A stretch of 64,000 nt of DNA, from the NCBI GenBank assembly GCA_902826155.1, contig CADEDU010000003.1, positions 87,433 to 151,432 on the forward strand, written 5' to 3'. The position numbers were made by a program, and so were the translations under genes. Origin of the DNA: an uncultured beta proteobacterium (lineage in GTDB: Bacteria; Pseudomonadota; Gammaproteobacteria; Burkholderiales; SG8-39). Positions 52,816 to 62,324 of the stretch are shown here, piece after piece. Position 1 is the stretch's first letter, and each line of letters opens with the position of its first letter. The notes beneath the pieces are model-generated. The model searched no databases. It was not told where the DNA came from and saw only the letters and a list, made by a program, of their open reading frames with translations.

Positions 52816-53805
52816 ATGCAAACACGTCGTACGCTGCTCCTGACCGGCGCAGCCAGTCTGCTTTGTCTCGGCGCTGCGCCATTCAAAACCGTTCAGGCCC
52901 AGGCAATCGAGCGACCGGCACGCGTCATCGTCGGCTTTCCTCCTGGTGGATCGGCGGATGTGATCGCACGCCACCTCGCCGACTGGTTGCGCGGCCGCTA
53001 CGCAAGCTCGGTGATTGTCGATAACAAACCGGGCGCGGGCGGGCGCCTCGGCGTCGAGGCCGCGAAGAACGGGCCTGCCGACGGCAGCACGATTCTGGTC
53101 ACGCCCAATCCGATGATCACGATCTACCCGCACCTCTACAAACAGCTCTCCTACGACCCGCTGCGCGATCTCACGCCGGTCACGACGCTGGGCCGATTTC
53201 CGCTGCTGCTGGTAGCGGGCCCGGCCATGCCGGTCGAAGTACAGACCACTGCAGACCTCGTCGGTTGGGTGAAGGCCAATCCAGGCAAAGCATCGTTCGG
53301 CTCTTCGGCTACTGGGTCCACCCAGCATTTCCTCGGCGCGATGTTCGCCAAGTCGGCCGGCATCGAGCTGGAGCATGTCGGCTACAAAGGTGGAGGACTG
53401 GCGATGCAGAACCTGCTCGGCGGTCAACTGCCGTTGATGGTCGGCACGCCGGCAAACGTCATGCCGCACGTCAAATCCGGCAAGCTGCGCGCCATCGCTT
53501 CCAGCGGCATGCAACGCTCATTGCAGCTGCCGGACGTACTGACGTTCAAGGAGGCGGGTTACGCCGAACTCGATGTGCAGGACTGGTTCGGCGTGTTCGT
53601 GCCGACGGGCACGCCGCGCGAGATCGTCGCCCGGTTGAATCAGACGACGCGCGACATGCTGAGTGCGAGCGAGACGCGGCAGGCGTTCGCAAAGTTGATG
53701 ATCGATCCCGGGGGAGAATCGCCGCAGGAATGCGAGCAACTGGTGACGGCAGAGCATCGCATGTGGGGCCCGATCGTGAAGAACTCGGGGTTCACGGCGG
53801 ATTGA
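52816..53805 (+). CDS. Bug family (TctC-like) substrate-binding protein, Tat-like signal
   Basis: The 329-residue protein starts at 52816 after a gaggaggga site, with MQTRRTLLLTGAASLL, a twin-Arg-like signal peptide cleaved near VQAQ. Bug segments are ARVIVGFPPGGSADVI, VDNKPGAGGRLGVEAAK and the C-terminal RMWGPIVKNSGFTAD. The duplicated LysR leader lies just upstream. It converges with the lipoprotein gene at 53806, 0 bp apart. Confidence 0.93.
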   Translation: MQTRRTLLLTGAASLLCLGAAPFKTVQAQAIERPARVIVGFPPGGSADVIARHLADWLRGRYASSVIVDNKPGAGGRLGVEAAKNGPADGSTILVTPNPMITIYPHLYKQLSYDPLRDLTPVTTLGRFPLLLVAGPAMPVEVQTTADLVGWVKANPGKASFGSSATGSTQHFLGAMFAKSAGIELEHVGYKGGGLAMQNLLGGQLPLMVGTPANVMPHVKSGKLRAIASSGMQRSLQLPDVLTFKEAGYAELDVQDWFGVFVPTGTPREIVARLNQTTRDMLSASETRQAFAKLMIDPGGESPQECEQLVTAEHRMWGPIVKNSGFTAD

Positions 53806-54465
53806 CTACAACCTCCCCGCCTTGCGCATCGCCTCGATCAATACTTCGGTTAGCGCGCCGACCTTGTCGGGAACACCCTGCGCGCCCGGCGCCGTCGCGT
53901 TCGCCGACCAGGTGACCACATTGGTTGCAACCTCGACCAGCGTCGTGCTCGCCGAGACGATCGACTCGGGCGCACCGCTTCCGCCGATCGGAATCGAGAT
54001 GCCGATGCCGCCGAACGAAATACCGCCGCCGCTGCCGCCCACGCCACCGACACCAACGCCGACTTGCGGGCCACTGTTCGCCGGACCGTAGTACGTCGGG
54101 ACCACGCGCGTGCTCGCGACGGTGGTCGCGCCGTTCGCGCGGGCAACGCGCTGGATCGCCTCGGGCGTCGCCTGCTCAGCGACCGGAAACTCCGCGACCT
54201 GATAGGCGCGCAGTGGCTTGACGCCGCTCGCGCTCAGGCGCGTGGCCCAATGGTCCTCGCAGATGCGGCGCAACGACTCGTCGCCGGCCGCGCACATCAC
54301 CAGCACCGACGCGCCCTTCAACGAACGCGCAGCGTGATCCGGACTGTTCCACTCCGATTCGATTCTTGCGGTGGCGCAGCCAAACAGCAGCCCAGCGAGC
54401 GTAACCGGGACGAATGTCCGGATTGGTAGGGAAAGCAGTCGTGTGATCGATTTGGGTCGACGCAT
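53806..54465 (-). CDS. Hypothetical lipoprotein with Gly-rich segment
   Basis: The 219-residue protein has a signal peptide ending in LLFGC (Cys29), so it is probably an outer-membrane lipoprotein. The mature part starts ATARIESEWNSPDHAA, has strand-helix segments (ASVLVMCAAGDESLRRICED, GVKPLRAYQVAEFPV) and then a Gly-rich stretch of about 35 residues (VGVGVGGVGGSGGGISFGG), ending with a helix EVLIEAMRKAGRL. It is reminiscent of DUF4136-type lipoproteins but I do not claim the family. Its last codon abuts the stop of the convergent Bug gene. Confidence 0.7.
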   Translation of the reverse strand: MRRPKSITRLLSLPIRTFVPVTLAGLLFGCATARIESEWNSPDHAARSLKGASVLVMCAAGDESLRRICEDHWATRLSASGVKPLRAYQVAEFPVAEQATPEAIQRVARANGATTVASTRVVPTYYGPANSGPQVGVGVGGVGGSGGGISFGGIGISIPIGGSGAPESIVSASTTLVEVATNVVTWSANATAPGAQGVPDKVGALTEVLIEAMRKAGRL

Positions 54466-54545
54466 GGGATCGCAAACGTGGGCAGCTCACAGCTCCGCAG
54501 GATACGTCACACCGCGAACGGCCGGTTATCAAACGAAGTCTGTGG

Positions 54546-55718
54546 TCAGCGGACGACGAGGACGCGACCCGCCGACAGTTCCCGAAGAAATGCGTGCAAA
54601 GGCAAGACGCGAATCGGGCCGACCTTCAGGGGTTGCGACCCCAGATAGACGCCCCACGCGGCGCTGATCACACCGGCCGAGTGAAGATCGGCAAGCGCGC
54701 GACTGAACTCAGGTCGCCAACGGGTGCTCGCCTTGACTTCGATGCCGATCGAATGCCGCGCACGTGTCCAGATGAAATCGACTTCAGTTCCCGACGGCGT
54801 CCGATAGTAGGACAGCTCTCCGCCACAGTCTCCGTATGCGATCTGCGCACGCAATTCATGCAGGATCAGCGTCTCGAGCAGCGCGCCGCGTTCGGCCGGT
54901 TCCAGCGGCTCGCGCAAACGTCGGGCGAGCGCCCGCACCACGCCTGGATCGAACAGATAGAACTTCGGATGCTGCGCTTCCTTCACTTTCGCGCGCGGGC
55001 GCCATGCCGGCAGCCATGTGCCCAGCAATGTGTCGGTGAGGACCTCGAAATAGCCCTGCACCGTAGGGCGTGCCACCGCTGCGTCGCGCGAAAGCGCCGC
55101 CACGTTGGTCACCTGCGCATTCGCCAATGCAGCGACTTCGAGGAATCGCGCAAACGAGTCGAGACTGCGAACCAGCGCCTCCGCACGAATCTCCTGAGCG
55201 AAGTAGGTCTCCGCGTAGGCTTCGAGAAGATCGATGCGCGCGGCCGAACCGCGAGAGCTGCGTACCAGTGGAAGCATGCCGAACCTCAACAGATCGTCGA
55301 CGTTCGGCTGTTCGCCCAGTTCGCCGACGGTGAGTGGAAGCATCTGGCGCATCACGACGCGGCCAGCCAGCAGATTGACTTGATCGCGGCGCAGGCGCCT
55401 AGCCGATGAACCGGTCAGCGCGAAACGCCAGCGCTGGGGTGCCTGCGAGAGCGCGTCATGGATTTCGTTCATGAGCGCGGGCAGCTTCTGGATCTCATCG
55501 ACGACGACCCAGCTACGACGCGGCAACGCTTCGATCTCGTGCCGGAACTGCTGCGGATCGCGCATGAGCCGCAGCAGCTCGCGGTCAAGCAGCAGGTTGT
55601 ACCAATGCGCCTTGGGCAGGCTGGCGCGCAGCCAAGTGGTCTTGCCGGTGCCGCGCGGCCCCAACAACAGAAAGGAACGCGACAGTGGGGTCAGGCTTCT
55701 TGTATACATAGCCAGCAT
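54546..55718 (-). CDS. AAA-type ATPase with DUF4143 (PD-(D/E)XK-like) C-terminus
   Basis: The 390-residue protein has Walker A GPRGTGKTTWL (20-30), Walker B SWVVVDEIQKLP (69-80) and sensor ALTGSSARRLRR (100-111), then a winged-helix-like middle and a C-terminal SGTEVDFIW / IGIEVKAS pair typical of the DUF4143 nuclease-like fold. Such orphan ATPases are widespread and often laterally moved; their role is unclear. A 21-bp-arm inverted repeat covers its start codon. Two ATGs (55718, 55709) are possible starts. Confidence 0.9.
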   Translation of the reverse strand: MLAMYTRSLTPLSRSFLLLGPRGTGKTTWLRASLPKAHWYNLLLDRELLRLMRDPQQFRHEIEALPRRSWVVVDEIQKLPALMNEIHDALSQAPQRWRFALTGSSARRLRRDQVNLLAGRVVMRQMLPLTVGELGEQPNVDDLLRFGMLPLVRSSRGSAARIDLLEAYAETYFAQEIRAEALVRSLDSFARFLEVAALANAQVTNVAALSRDAAVARPTVQGYFEVLTDTLLGTWLPAWRPRAKVKEAQHPKFYLFDPGVVRALARRLREPLEPAERGALLETLILHELRAQIAYGDCGGELSYYRTPSGTEVDFIWTRARHSIGIEVKASTRWRPEFSRALADLHSAGVISAAWGVYLGSQPLKVGPIRVLPLHAFLRELSAGRVLVVR

Positions 55719-55749
55719 TTTGACGGTAAAAATGCTGGCGGTCTATACA
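55701..55749. promoter_or_regulatory. Long interrupted inverted repeat across the ATPase start
   Basis: The left arm 55701-55721 (TGTATA, cata, GCCAGCATTTT) and right arm 55729-55749 (AAAATGCTGGC, ggtc, TATACA) are complementary at 18 of 21 positions around a 7-base centre. The inner 11 bp are perfect. The left arm includes the ATG of the ATPase gene at 55716-55718. It could be an autoregulatory operator or an RNA hairpin masking the start. Confidence 0.75.
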
Positions 55750-55818
55750 CATGGACGCACCCGTCCGTCGGGGTGGTTCTCTCCGGATCAGTCTTATCCG
55801 ACTGCCATGAGGATCGGA

Positions 55819-58800
55819 TCAACGGAACGCGCTGACCCGCGCCTTGCCCGCACCATCCCGCCCGCTGCGCTCCAGTTGCGCGGACAGTTCGCCCCAGCGC
55901 TTGCGTGCCGCATCGACCGCCGCCAGCTTCACGTGCCCGAAGCCGCGAATCGTCTCCGGCACCGCGGCGATCGCTACCGCGACCGCGAGATTGTCCGCAC
56001 TCAGCTTCGGCAGCAGCGCATCGATCAACGCACGGTACTCGTCGATCAGTGCGCGCTCCATCCTGCGATCGGCGGTGTGGCCGAACACATCGAACGCCTT
56101 ACCGCGCAAGCCCTTCAATCGCGCGAGCAGCTGTAACGCGTGCCACACCCAGCCGCCGTACTCGGCCTTGACCAGATGGCCCTCGCCGTCTTTCCTGGCA
56201 AGGAGCGGCGGCGCCAGATTGAACTTGAGCGTCACCTCGCCTTCGAACGTGTCCTTGATGCGCTGCTCGAACTCGCCGCTCGTGTAGAGCCGCGCCACCT
56301 CGTACTCGTCCTTGATCGCCATCAGTTTGAACAGGCTCTTCGCCACCGCCTCGGTGAGCTTCGATCCCTTTTCGAGCTTCGCCTCGGCCTCGCGCACCCG
56401 CTGCACGAACTGCTCGTAGGTCGTGGCGTAGCGGGCGTCCTGGTAGTCGGTGAGAAACTTCGCGCGGGTGCGAATCACGGTGTCGAGCGAACGCGGCATC
56501 TGCAGCACGATGCCTTGCGCCGGCGTGGCGATGCGCTTGACCCGATCGAGATCGACCGCCGCACGTCGACCCCACAGGAACGCCTCCTTGTTCATCTCGA
56601 TCGCCACGCCATTCAACTCGATCGCGCGCAGGATCGCCGCCTCCGAGAGCGGAACGCGCCCGCGCTGCCAGGCGAAACCGAGCATGAATAAGTTGGTCGC
56701 GATGGAATCACCGAGCAGCGCGGTCGCCAGTCTGGTCGCATCGACGAACTCGACCTGATCGGCGACCGACTCGGCGATGAGGTCGCGAACCCCGGCATCG
56801 GGAAACTGCCAGTCGGGTTGCTTGGCGAACGGTCCGATCGGTTGTTGATGCGCGTTGATGATCGCGCTGGTACGCCCGGGGCGCGTCTTGGCGATCGCAT
56901 CCTGCGCGCCGGCGGTGAGCATGTCGCAGCCCAGGATCAGATCGGCCTCGCCAGTGGCGATGCGTTGCGCGCGGATCGCCTCGGGCGTTGCCGCGAGCCG
57001 CACGTGCGAGCTGACCGTGCCGTTCTTCTGCGACATGCCGGTCATCTCGAGCACCGACACGCCCTTGCCTTCCAGATGCGCGGCCATGCCGAGGATGCCG
57101 CCGATGGTGAGCACGCCGGTGCCGCCGATGCCCGTCACCAGCACGTTGTAGGGCGTGTCGAGCGCGAGTGGCTCGGGCTCGAACAGCGGGCCGAATTCCT
57201 GCGTGGACTTGCCCGCCGCACGAGGCTTGCGCAGTTGCCCGCCCTCCACGGTCACGAAACTCGGGCAGAACCCTTTCACGCACGAGTAGTCCTTGTTGCA
57301 CGAGGACTGGTCGATCGTGCGCTTGCGGCCGAACTCGGTTTCCAGCGGCAGGATGGAAGTGCAGTTCGACTGCACGCCGCAATCGCCGCAGCCTTCGCAC
57401 ACCGCCTCGTTGATGAACATGCGCTTGGCCGGATCGACCATCTCGCCCTTCTTGCGGCGACGGCGCTTCTCGGCCGCGCAGGTCTGGTCGTAGATGAGCA
57501 CCGTCGCGCCTGCGGTCTCGCGCAATTCGCGCTGGATCGCGTCGAGCTCCTTGCGATCGTGCAGCGTCACGAATGCGGGCAAGACCGAGCGATCGGCATA
57601 GCGCGACAGATCGTCGGTCACCAGCGCAATGCGCTTCACGCCTTCGGCCGCGACCTGGTTCGCGATCATCGGCACCGAGATCGTGCCGTCGACCGGCTGG
57701 CCGCCGGTCATCGCCACCGCGTCGTTGTAGAGAATCTTGTAAGTGATGTTGACCTTCGCGGCGACCGCGGCGCGAATCGCGAGGTAGCCGGAATGGAAGT
57801 ACGTGCCGTCACCCAGGTTGGCGAAGATGTGCGGCAGTTTCGAGAACGGCGCCTGGCCGATCCAGGTCGCGCCTTCGGCGCCCATCTGCGTGGTGGGCCG
57901 CGTGTGCTCGGGGTAGATCGACATCGCCATCACGTGGCAGCCGATGCCGGCCATGGCGATGCTGCCCTCGGGCAACCGGGTCGAGGTGTTGTGCGGGCAA
58001 CCCGAGCAGTAGTACGGCGGGCGCACCGGCGTGTCGACCGCTTGCCTCAGCACCGCGTCTTTCGCTTCGAGAAACGCGAGGCGCGCCTTGATCAATTCGC
58101 TGTCGTGGAACCGTGCCACGCGTGAGGCGATCACGCGCGCCACCTGCGCGATCGAGAAATCGACCTTGCTGGTGAGCAGCCATTCACCGCGCGGATGCAC
58201 CCATTCGCCTTTCTCGTCGAACTTGCCGATCACGCGCGGACGCACGTCTTCACGCCAGTTGTAGAGCTGCTCCTTCAACTGGTACTCGACGATCTGGCGT
58301 TTCTCTTCGACGACCAGGATCTCTTCCAGTCCGGTGGCGAACTCGCGCACGCTGTCGGGCTCGAGCGGCCAGGGCATCGCGACCTTGAACACGCGGATGC
58401 CGATGCGCGCGGCCATGCGCTCGTCGATGCCGAGTTCTTCCAGCGCTTCGAGCACATCGAGATACGACTTGCCCGAGGCGATGATGCCCAGCCGCGCATT
58501 CGGCGAATCGATCATGGTGCGATTGAGGCGATTGGCCCGTGCGTAAGCGAGCGCGGCATAGACCTTGTAGTCCTGCATCAGCGCTTCCTGCCTGCGCGAT
58601 TGCACCGTGATCGGCTCGGCCGAGAATCGCGCGTTCAGGCCGCCTTCGGGCATGACGAAATCGTCCGGGTAGGCGATCTGCACCCGGAACGGATCGGCAT
58701 CGACCGATGCGCTCGATTCGACCGTGTCGGCGAGCGCCTTGAAACCGATCAGACAGCCGGAGTAGCGCGACATCGCCCAGCCGTGGATGCCCAGGTCGAG

Positions 58801-59367
58801 GTAGTCCTGCACGTTGCTCGGATAGAGCATCGGGATCATCGAGGCCGAGAACATGTGATCGCTCTGGTGCGGCAACGACGAGGAGTACGCACCGTGATCG
58901 TCACCGGCCACCAGCAGCACGCCGCCATGCTTGGCGGTGCCGGCATGGTTGGCGTGCTTGAAGGCGTCGCCGCAGCGATCCACGCCCGGGCCCTTCGCGT
59001 ACCACAGCGCGAACACGCCGTCGTACTTGCCGGGCCCGATCAGATTGACCTGCTGCGAGCCCCACACCGCGGTGGCGGCGAGGTCTTCGTTGACGCCGGG
59101 CCGGAACTCGACGTGATGGGCCTTGAGATGCTTCTCGGCGCGCCACAGCGCTTCGTCCAATCCGCCGACCGGGGAGCCGCGATAACCGGAGATGAACCCG
59201 GCCGTATTGAGCCCGGCCGCCTCGTCGCGCCAGCGCTGCATCAGCGGCAGACGCACCAGCGCCTGGATGCCCGAGAGGTAGATCCGCCCGGAGCGGCTGA
59301 GATAGCGGTCGTCGAGACTGGCCTCGCGCAGTGCCGCGCGCAGCGGCAGCGGATCGTTCGCACCCAT
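55819..59367 (-). CDS. Indolepyruvate ferredoxin oxidoreductase, fused alpha/beta/gamma form
   Basis: The 1182-residue enzyme starts at 59367 after a strong aggagg site; the frame extends upstream without family sequence. The order is pyrimidine-binding domain (GYRGSPVGGLDEALW, 61-75), TPP domain with NLGDGTYFHSGYLAI (517-531), two 4Fe-4S clusters from CEGCGDCGVQSNC (657-669) and CNKDYSCVKGFC (690-701), and a C-terminal gamma-type domain (GIGGTGVLTIGG, 746-757). It oxidatively decarboxylates aryl pyruvates from aromatic amino acids to acyl-CoA. The fused form is common in aerobic betaproteobacteria. No regulator adjoins. Confidence 0.94.
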   Translation of the reverse strand: MGANDPLPLRAALREASLDDRYLSRSGRIYLSGIQALVRLPLMQRWRDEAAGLNTAGFISGYRGSPVGGLDEALWRAEKHLKAHHVEFRPGVNEDLAATAVWGSQQVNLIGPGKYDGVFALWYAKGPGVDRCGDAFKHANHAGTAKHGGVLLVAGDDHGAYSSSLPHQSDHMFSASMIPMLYPSNVQDYLDLGIHGWAMSRYSGCLIGFKALADTVESSASVDADPFRVQIAYPDDFVMPEGGLNARFSAEPITVQSRRQEALMQDYKVYAALAYARANRLNRTMIDSPNARLGIIASGKSYLDVLEALEELGIDERMAARIGIRVFKVAMPWPLEPDSVREFATGLEEILVVEEKRQIVEYQLKEQLYNWREDVRPRVIGKFDEKGEWVHPRGEWLLTSKVDFSIAQVARVIASRVARFHDSELIKARLAFLEAKDAVLRQAVDTPVRPPYYCSGCPHNTSTRLPEGSIAMAGIGCHVMAMSIYPEHTRPTTQMGAEGATWIGQAPFSKLPHIFANLGDGTYFHSGYLAIRAAVAAKVNITYKILYNDAVAMTGGQPVDGTISVPMIANQVAAEGVKRIALVTDDLSRYADRSVLPAFVTLHDRKELDAIQRELRETAGATVLIYDQTCAAEKRRRRKKGEMVDPAKRMFINEAVCEGCGDCGVQSNCTSILPLETEFGRKRTIDQSSCNKDYSCVKGFCPSFVTVEGGQLRKPRAAGKSTQEFGPLFEPEPLALDTPYNVLVTGIGGTGVLTIGGILGMAAHLEGKGVSVLEMTGMSQKNGTVSSHVRLAATPEAIRAQRIATGEADLILGCDMLTAGAQDAIAKTRPGRTSAIINAHQQPIGPFAKQPDWQFPDAGVRDLIAESVADQVEFVDATRLATALLGDSIATNLFMLGFAWQRGRVPLSEAAILRAIELNGVAIEMNKEAFLWGRRAAVDLDRVKRIATPAQGIVLQMPRSLDTVIRTRAKFLTDYQDARYATTYEQFVQRVREAEAKLEKGSKLTEAVAKSLFKLMAIKDEYEVARLYTSGEFEQRIKDTFEGEVTLKFNLAPPLLARKDGEGHLVKAEYGGWVWHALQLLARLKGLRGKAFDVFGHTADRRMERALIDEYRALIDALLPKLSADNLAVAVAIAAVPETIRGFGHVKLAAVDAARKRWGELSAQLERSGRDGAGKARVSAFR

Positions 59368-59794
59368 CGCAAACCTCCTGCCGACCTCGTGGGTCGAGCT
59401 GACAGCAACGACTGCGGAGGCGCCTCCAGGGGTGGCGGCGGCGCGCCCGCGAGGACGGCGATCCAACCGGTAGGAAGGATCGCCCGCTGCCACGTCGCCG
59501 CGCCGCCCCGGTAAGGACGACGGTCAGCGTCTGGCAACGCGATTCATTGTGCGACCGGCCGTTCGGCGCGCGCCACGACATCGCGGGCGCGCGCGAGGAC
59601 GATTGCCGGACAGCCTGTGACTAAGAGCCGGAACTGCGCATTCGGTTCCATCGATCGCGGGGACGTTCGCACCCAAGCGGCGACCGCCGGCGTTTTTGGC
59701 GCGCGGAACGTGGCATGCGTCGCGAGGAATATCGCGTGCGGCTCGCGATCGTCAGCCGATGTTGCGCCGCGTCACGCCGCCGGCAGGCTTCGAC
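59368..59794. other. Intergenic region, 427 bp
   Basis: It lies upstream of the indolepyruvate oxidoreductase gene and downstream of the hydrolase gene (both on the reverse strand). It should hold the oxidoreductase promoter. I see GC-rich self-complementary stretches (gcgcgcgc at about 59570-59590) but no gene, RNA or clear promoter. Confidence 0.4.
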
Positions 59795-60631
59795 CTATCC
59801 GCCGTTGAGAAACGACTCGAACAGCCGGGCCGTGGCATCGAGGTGCTTCGAGCCGAAGCCCGCGTGCGCCTCGCAGCGCGACCCCTGCACCAGCTTCGCG
59901 ACGTCGGGCATGTAGGGCGCAAGCATGTCGCTCGGCTCCCAGGTCACCAGCGTCGGCACGCGCACGAGCGGCAGCCGGTCGCGCTTGGGATGGTGGAACG
60001 CCGCGCGATACGAGCGGTGATACGTGCGGATCGCCTTGAGCACCTCCACCACCTTGTCGTGCATGAAATCGGCCGAGGGCAGCCCGACTGCGCGCGCGTG
60101 TTCGCGATCGCGTGCGAACCAGGGCCAGAACAAATACTGATCGCGACAAAAGTGCCACGCCCAGTTGAGCTGGCTGCCATTCAGATCGGGTTTGATCTGC
60201 GGCGCGTAGCTCTCGAGGATCGCTTTCTGTTCGTCGGAGGTGTAAAGCCCCATGCCGTCGATGATCAGCTTGCCGACGCGATCGGGGCGCGCGATTGCAA
60301 CCTCCATCGCGATGCTTGCACCCGTGTGACTGCCGTACAGGTCACAGCTCGCGAGCGCCAACGCATCGAGCGTCTTTGCCGCATGCGCGGCGAGATCGAA
60401 GATGCTCGGTGCCTCCAGCTCCGGCAGCGGCTCCGAATCACCGTTGCCCGGCATATCGGGCGCAATCACGTGGCGATGCTCGCCCAGTCGCGCGATCAAC
60501 GGCTCCATCACTTTGGACGAGGTCGGCGAGGGGTGATAGACGAGCAGCGGCCGCGACGCTTTCGAGCCGGCACTGCGATAGTGGATCTGTACGCCATCGA
60601 CCTCGACGAAATTGCGATAGACGCGCGCCAT
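59795..60631 (-). CDS. Alpha/beta hydrolase with His at the nucleophile position
   Basis: The 278-residue protein starts at 60631 after a ggggagg site. It has the alpha/beta hydrolase core with LVYHPSPTSSKVMEPL (oxyanion region), APDMPGNGDSEPLP and a C-terminal GFGSKHLDA with the presumed catalytic His. The nucleophile elbow reads DLYGSHTGASIA, placing His102 where Ser, Asp or Cys normally sits. Either catalysis uses another residue or the protein belongs to a divergent branch. It is divergent from a flavoprotein gene across 150 bp; a shared pathway is possible. Confidence 0.88.
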   Translation of the reverse strand: MARVYRNFVEVDGVQIHYRSAGSKASRPLLVYHPSPTSSKVMEPLIARLGEHRHVIAPDMPGNGDSEPLPELEAPSIFDLAAHAAKTLDALALASCDLYGSHTGASIAMEVAIARPDRVGKLIIDGMGLYTSDEQKAILESYAPQIKPDLNGSQLNWAWHFCRDQYLFWPWFARDREHARAVGLPSADFMHDKVVEVLKAIRTYHRSYRAAFHHPKRDRLPLVRVPTLVTWEPSDMLAPYMPDVAKLVQGSRCEAHAGFGSKHLDATARLFESFLNGG

Positions 60632-60781
60632 GCCGCCTCCCCTGCGGTTCGTTGCTTGCACGACCAACACCTTGCCCGCGACCGCGCGCCGCGCGCTGCG
60701 TTCACCGCGCGGCGTGCGTCGGACCAGGTGCTATATTGAATCGATCATCGACGCTCCGATCGTATCCGCTTGCGAGGACGC

Positions 60782-62206
60782 ATGGCCACTCACGACTACG
60801 ATCTGCTGATCATCGGCGCCGGCACCGCTGGTCTGGCGTGTGCGATCGAGGCGATGTCGCGCGGTCTGCGCGTCCTGATGGTGGAACAGTCCGATCGCAT
60901 CGGCGGCACGTTGCACGTCAGCTCGGCCCAGATGAGCGCGGCGGGCACGAAGCTGCAGCGCAGCCGCGGCATCGACGATTCACCCGATCGCCACTACGAG
61001 GACATCGTGCGGATCACGCGCGGCACCGCCGACCTCGCACTGGTGCGCAAGGCGGTCGACCTGGCGCCGCAAACCATCGACTGGCTGTGCGACAACGGCT
61101 TCGCGATGGCCCCGGAGTGCCCGGCGATCCTTCATCTGCACGAGGCCTATCGCACGTCGCGCACCTACTGGGGTATCGATGGCGGTCGATCGGTGCTTGC
61201 CGTGCTGGCGCGGCTGTTCGAGGCGGCGCGGGCGCGATCGAGCTTGGAGCTGCGCTTTCGCACCACCTTGGAATCGTTGGTGCAAGACGAGCGCGGCACC
61301 GTTGTTGGTGCCCGCTTGCGCAGCGATGCGCTTGCCGCGGGAACAACGATGGTTACCGCACGCGCCGTCGTGCTCACAACGGGCGGTTATGCTGGTAACG
61401 CTGAAACGTTCGCGCGCCTGCATGACGGCGCACCGCTCTGCACCGTCGCGCCGGAGACGGCCACGGGCCACGGCATCGATTGCACATTGGCGATCGGCGC
61501 CACGGTGCGCAACGCGTCGTACTGGCAACCGATGCTGGGCGCGATCGAAGATCCGCCGGGCAGCGGGCGCGCCGTCTGGGCCGATGTGCCGCTCATGACG
61601 CCGCAGCAGCGTGCGCCGTGGGAGATCTACGTCGATGCCAACGGCCAGCGCTTCGTGCGCGAGGACGAACCGAGCGTCGACGTGCGCGAGCGCGCGCTCG
61701 CCAAGACGCCGGGCATGCGCTGCTGGATCGTGTTCGATCAACGGATCGCCGATCAGGCACCGCCGTTGTTTCCGCAGTGGACGCGCGAGCGATTCGTGGC
61801 GATGTTCGAATCGCATCCGGCGTTCGTGCGCGCGCCCACACTGGAGGCACTCACGGCGCGCATGGGCCTAGACGCAAACGCGCTGCGCGCCACCATCGCC
61901 GCGTATAACGCCGGCGTCAGCGCACGACAAGACCGCTTGGGCCGTCAACATCTGCCTGCGCCGATTTCCACCGCGCCGTTCTACGCCATTGCCTGCCGCG
62001 GATTCGCGATCCGAACATCGGCCGGTATTCGCGTCGACGATCAACTGCGCGTGCTCAAGGGCGACGGCGCACCGATCGACGGGCTGTACGCGGCCGGCGA
62101 GATCCTCGGCGGCGGCGCGCTCTCGGGCAACACCTACGTCGGCGGCATGAGCGTCACGCCTGCGCTCGGGTTCGGGCGGTGGTTGGGGCGGACGGTGCCG
62201 GCTTGA
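60782..62206 (+). CDS. FAD-dependent oxidoreductase of the fumarate reductase/KstD-like family
   Basis: The 474-residue flavoprotein starts at 60782 after a gagga site. The N-terminal FAD loop is LIIGAGTAGLACAIEAMSRG, with VEQSDRIGGT following. The C-terminal GLYAAGEILGGGALSGNTYV segment closes the FAD site as in FAD_binding_2 flavoproteins. The cap domain is present (about 270-380). It probably dehydrogenates or reduces a C-C bond next to a carbonyl, as in fumarate reductase or 3-ketosteroid dehydrogenase. The neighbour hydrolase may act in the same pathway. Confidence 0.9.
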   Translation: MATHDYDLLIIGAGTAGLACAIEAMSRGLRVLMVEQSDRIGGTLHVSSAQMSAAGTKLQRSRGIDDSPDRHYEDIVRITRGTADLALVRKAVDLAPQTIDWLCDNGFAMAPECPAILHLHEAYRTSRTYWGIDGGRSVLAVLARLFEAARARSSLELRFRTTLESLVQDERGTVVGARLRSDALAAGTTMVTARAVVLTTGGYAGNAETFARLHDGAPLCTVAPETATGHGIDCTLAIGATVRNASYWQPMLGAIEDPPGSGRAVWADVPLMTPQQRAPWEIYVDANGQRFVREDEPSVDVRERALAKTPGMRCWIVFDQRIADQAPPLFPQWTRERFVAMFESHPAFVRAPTLEALTARMGLDANALRATIAAYNAGVSARQDRLGRQHLPAPISTAPFYAIACRGFAIRTSAGIRVDDQLRVLKGDGAPIDGLYAAGEILGGGALSGNTYVGGMSVTPALGFGRWLGRTVPA

Positions 62207-62324
62207 ATCATCAACGGCTCGCCGCCCGCGCGCGCCACCGCCTCCCGCATGCGATCGCAACCTGTCGGCGAGCGGGCCATGTCGGTGCCCCTTCACCATA
62301 TCGAGGCTCGCAAACACCAATCCC

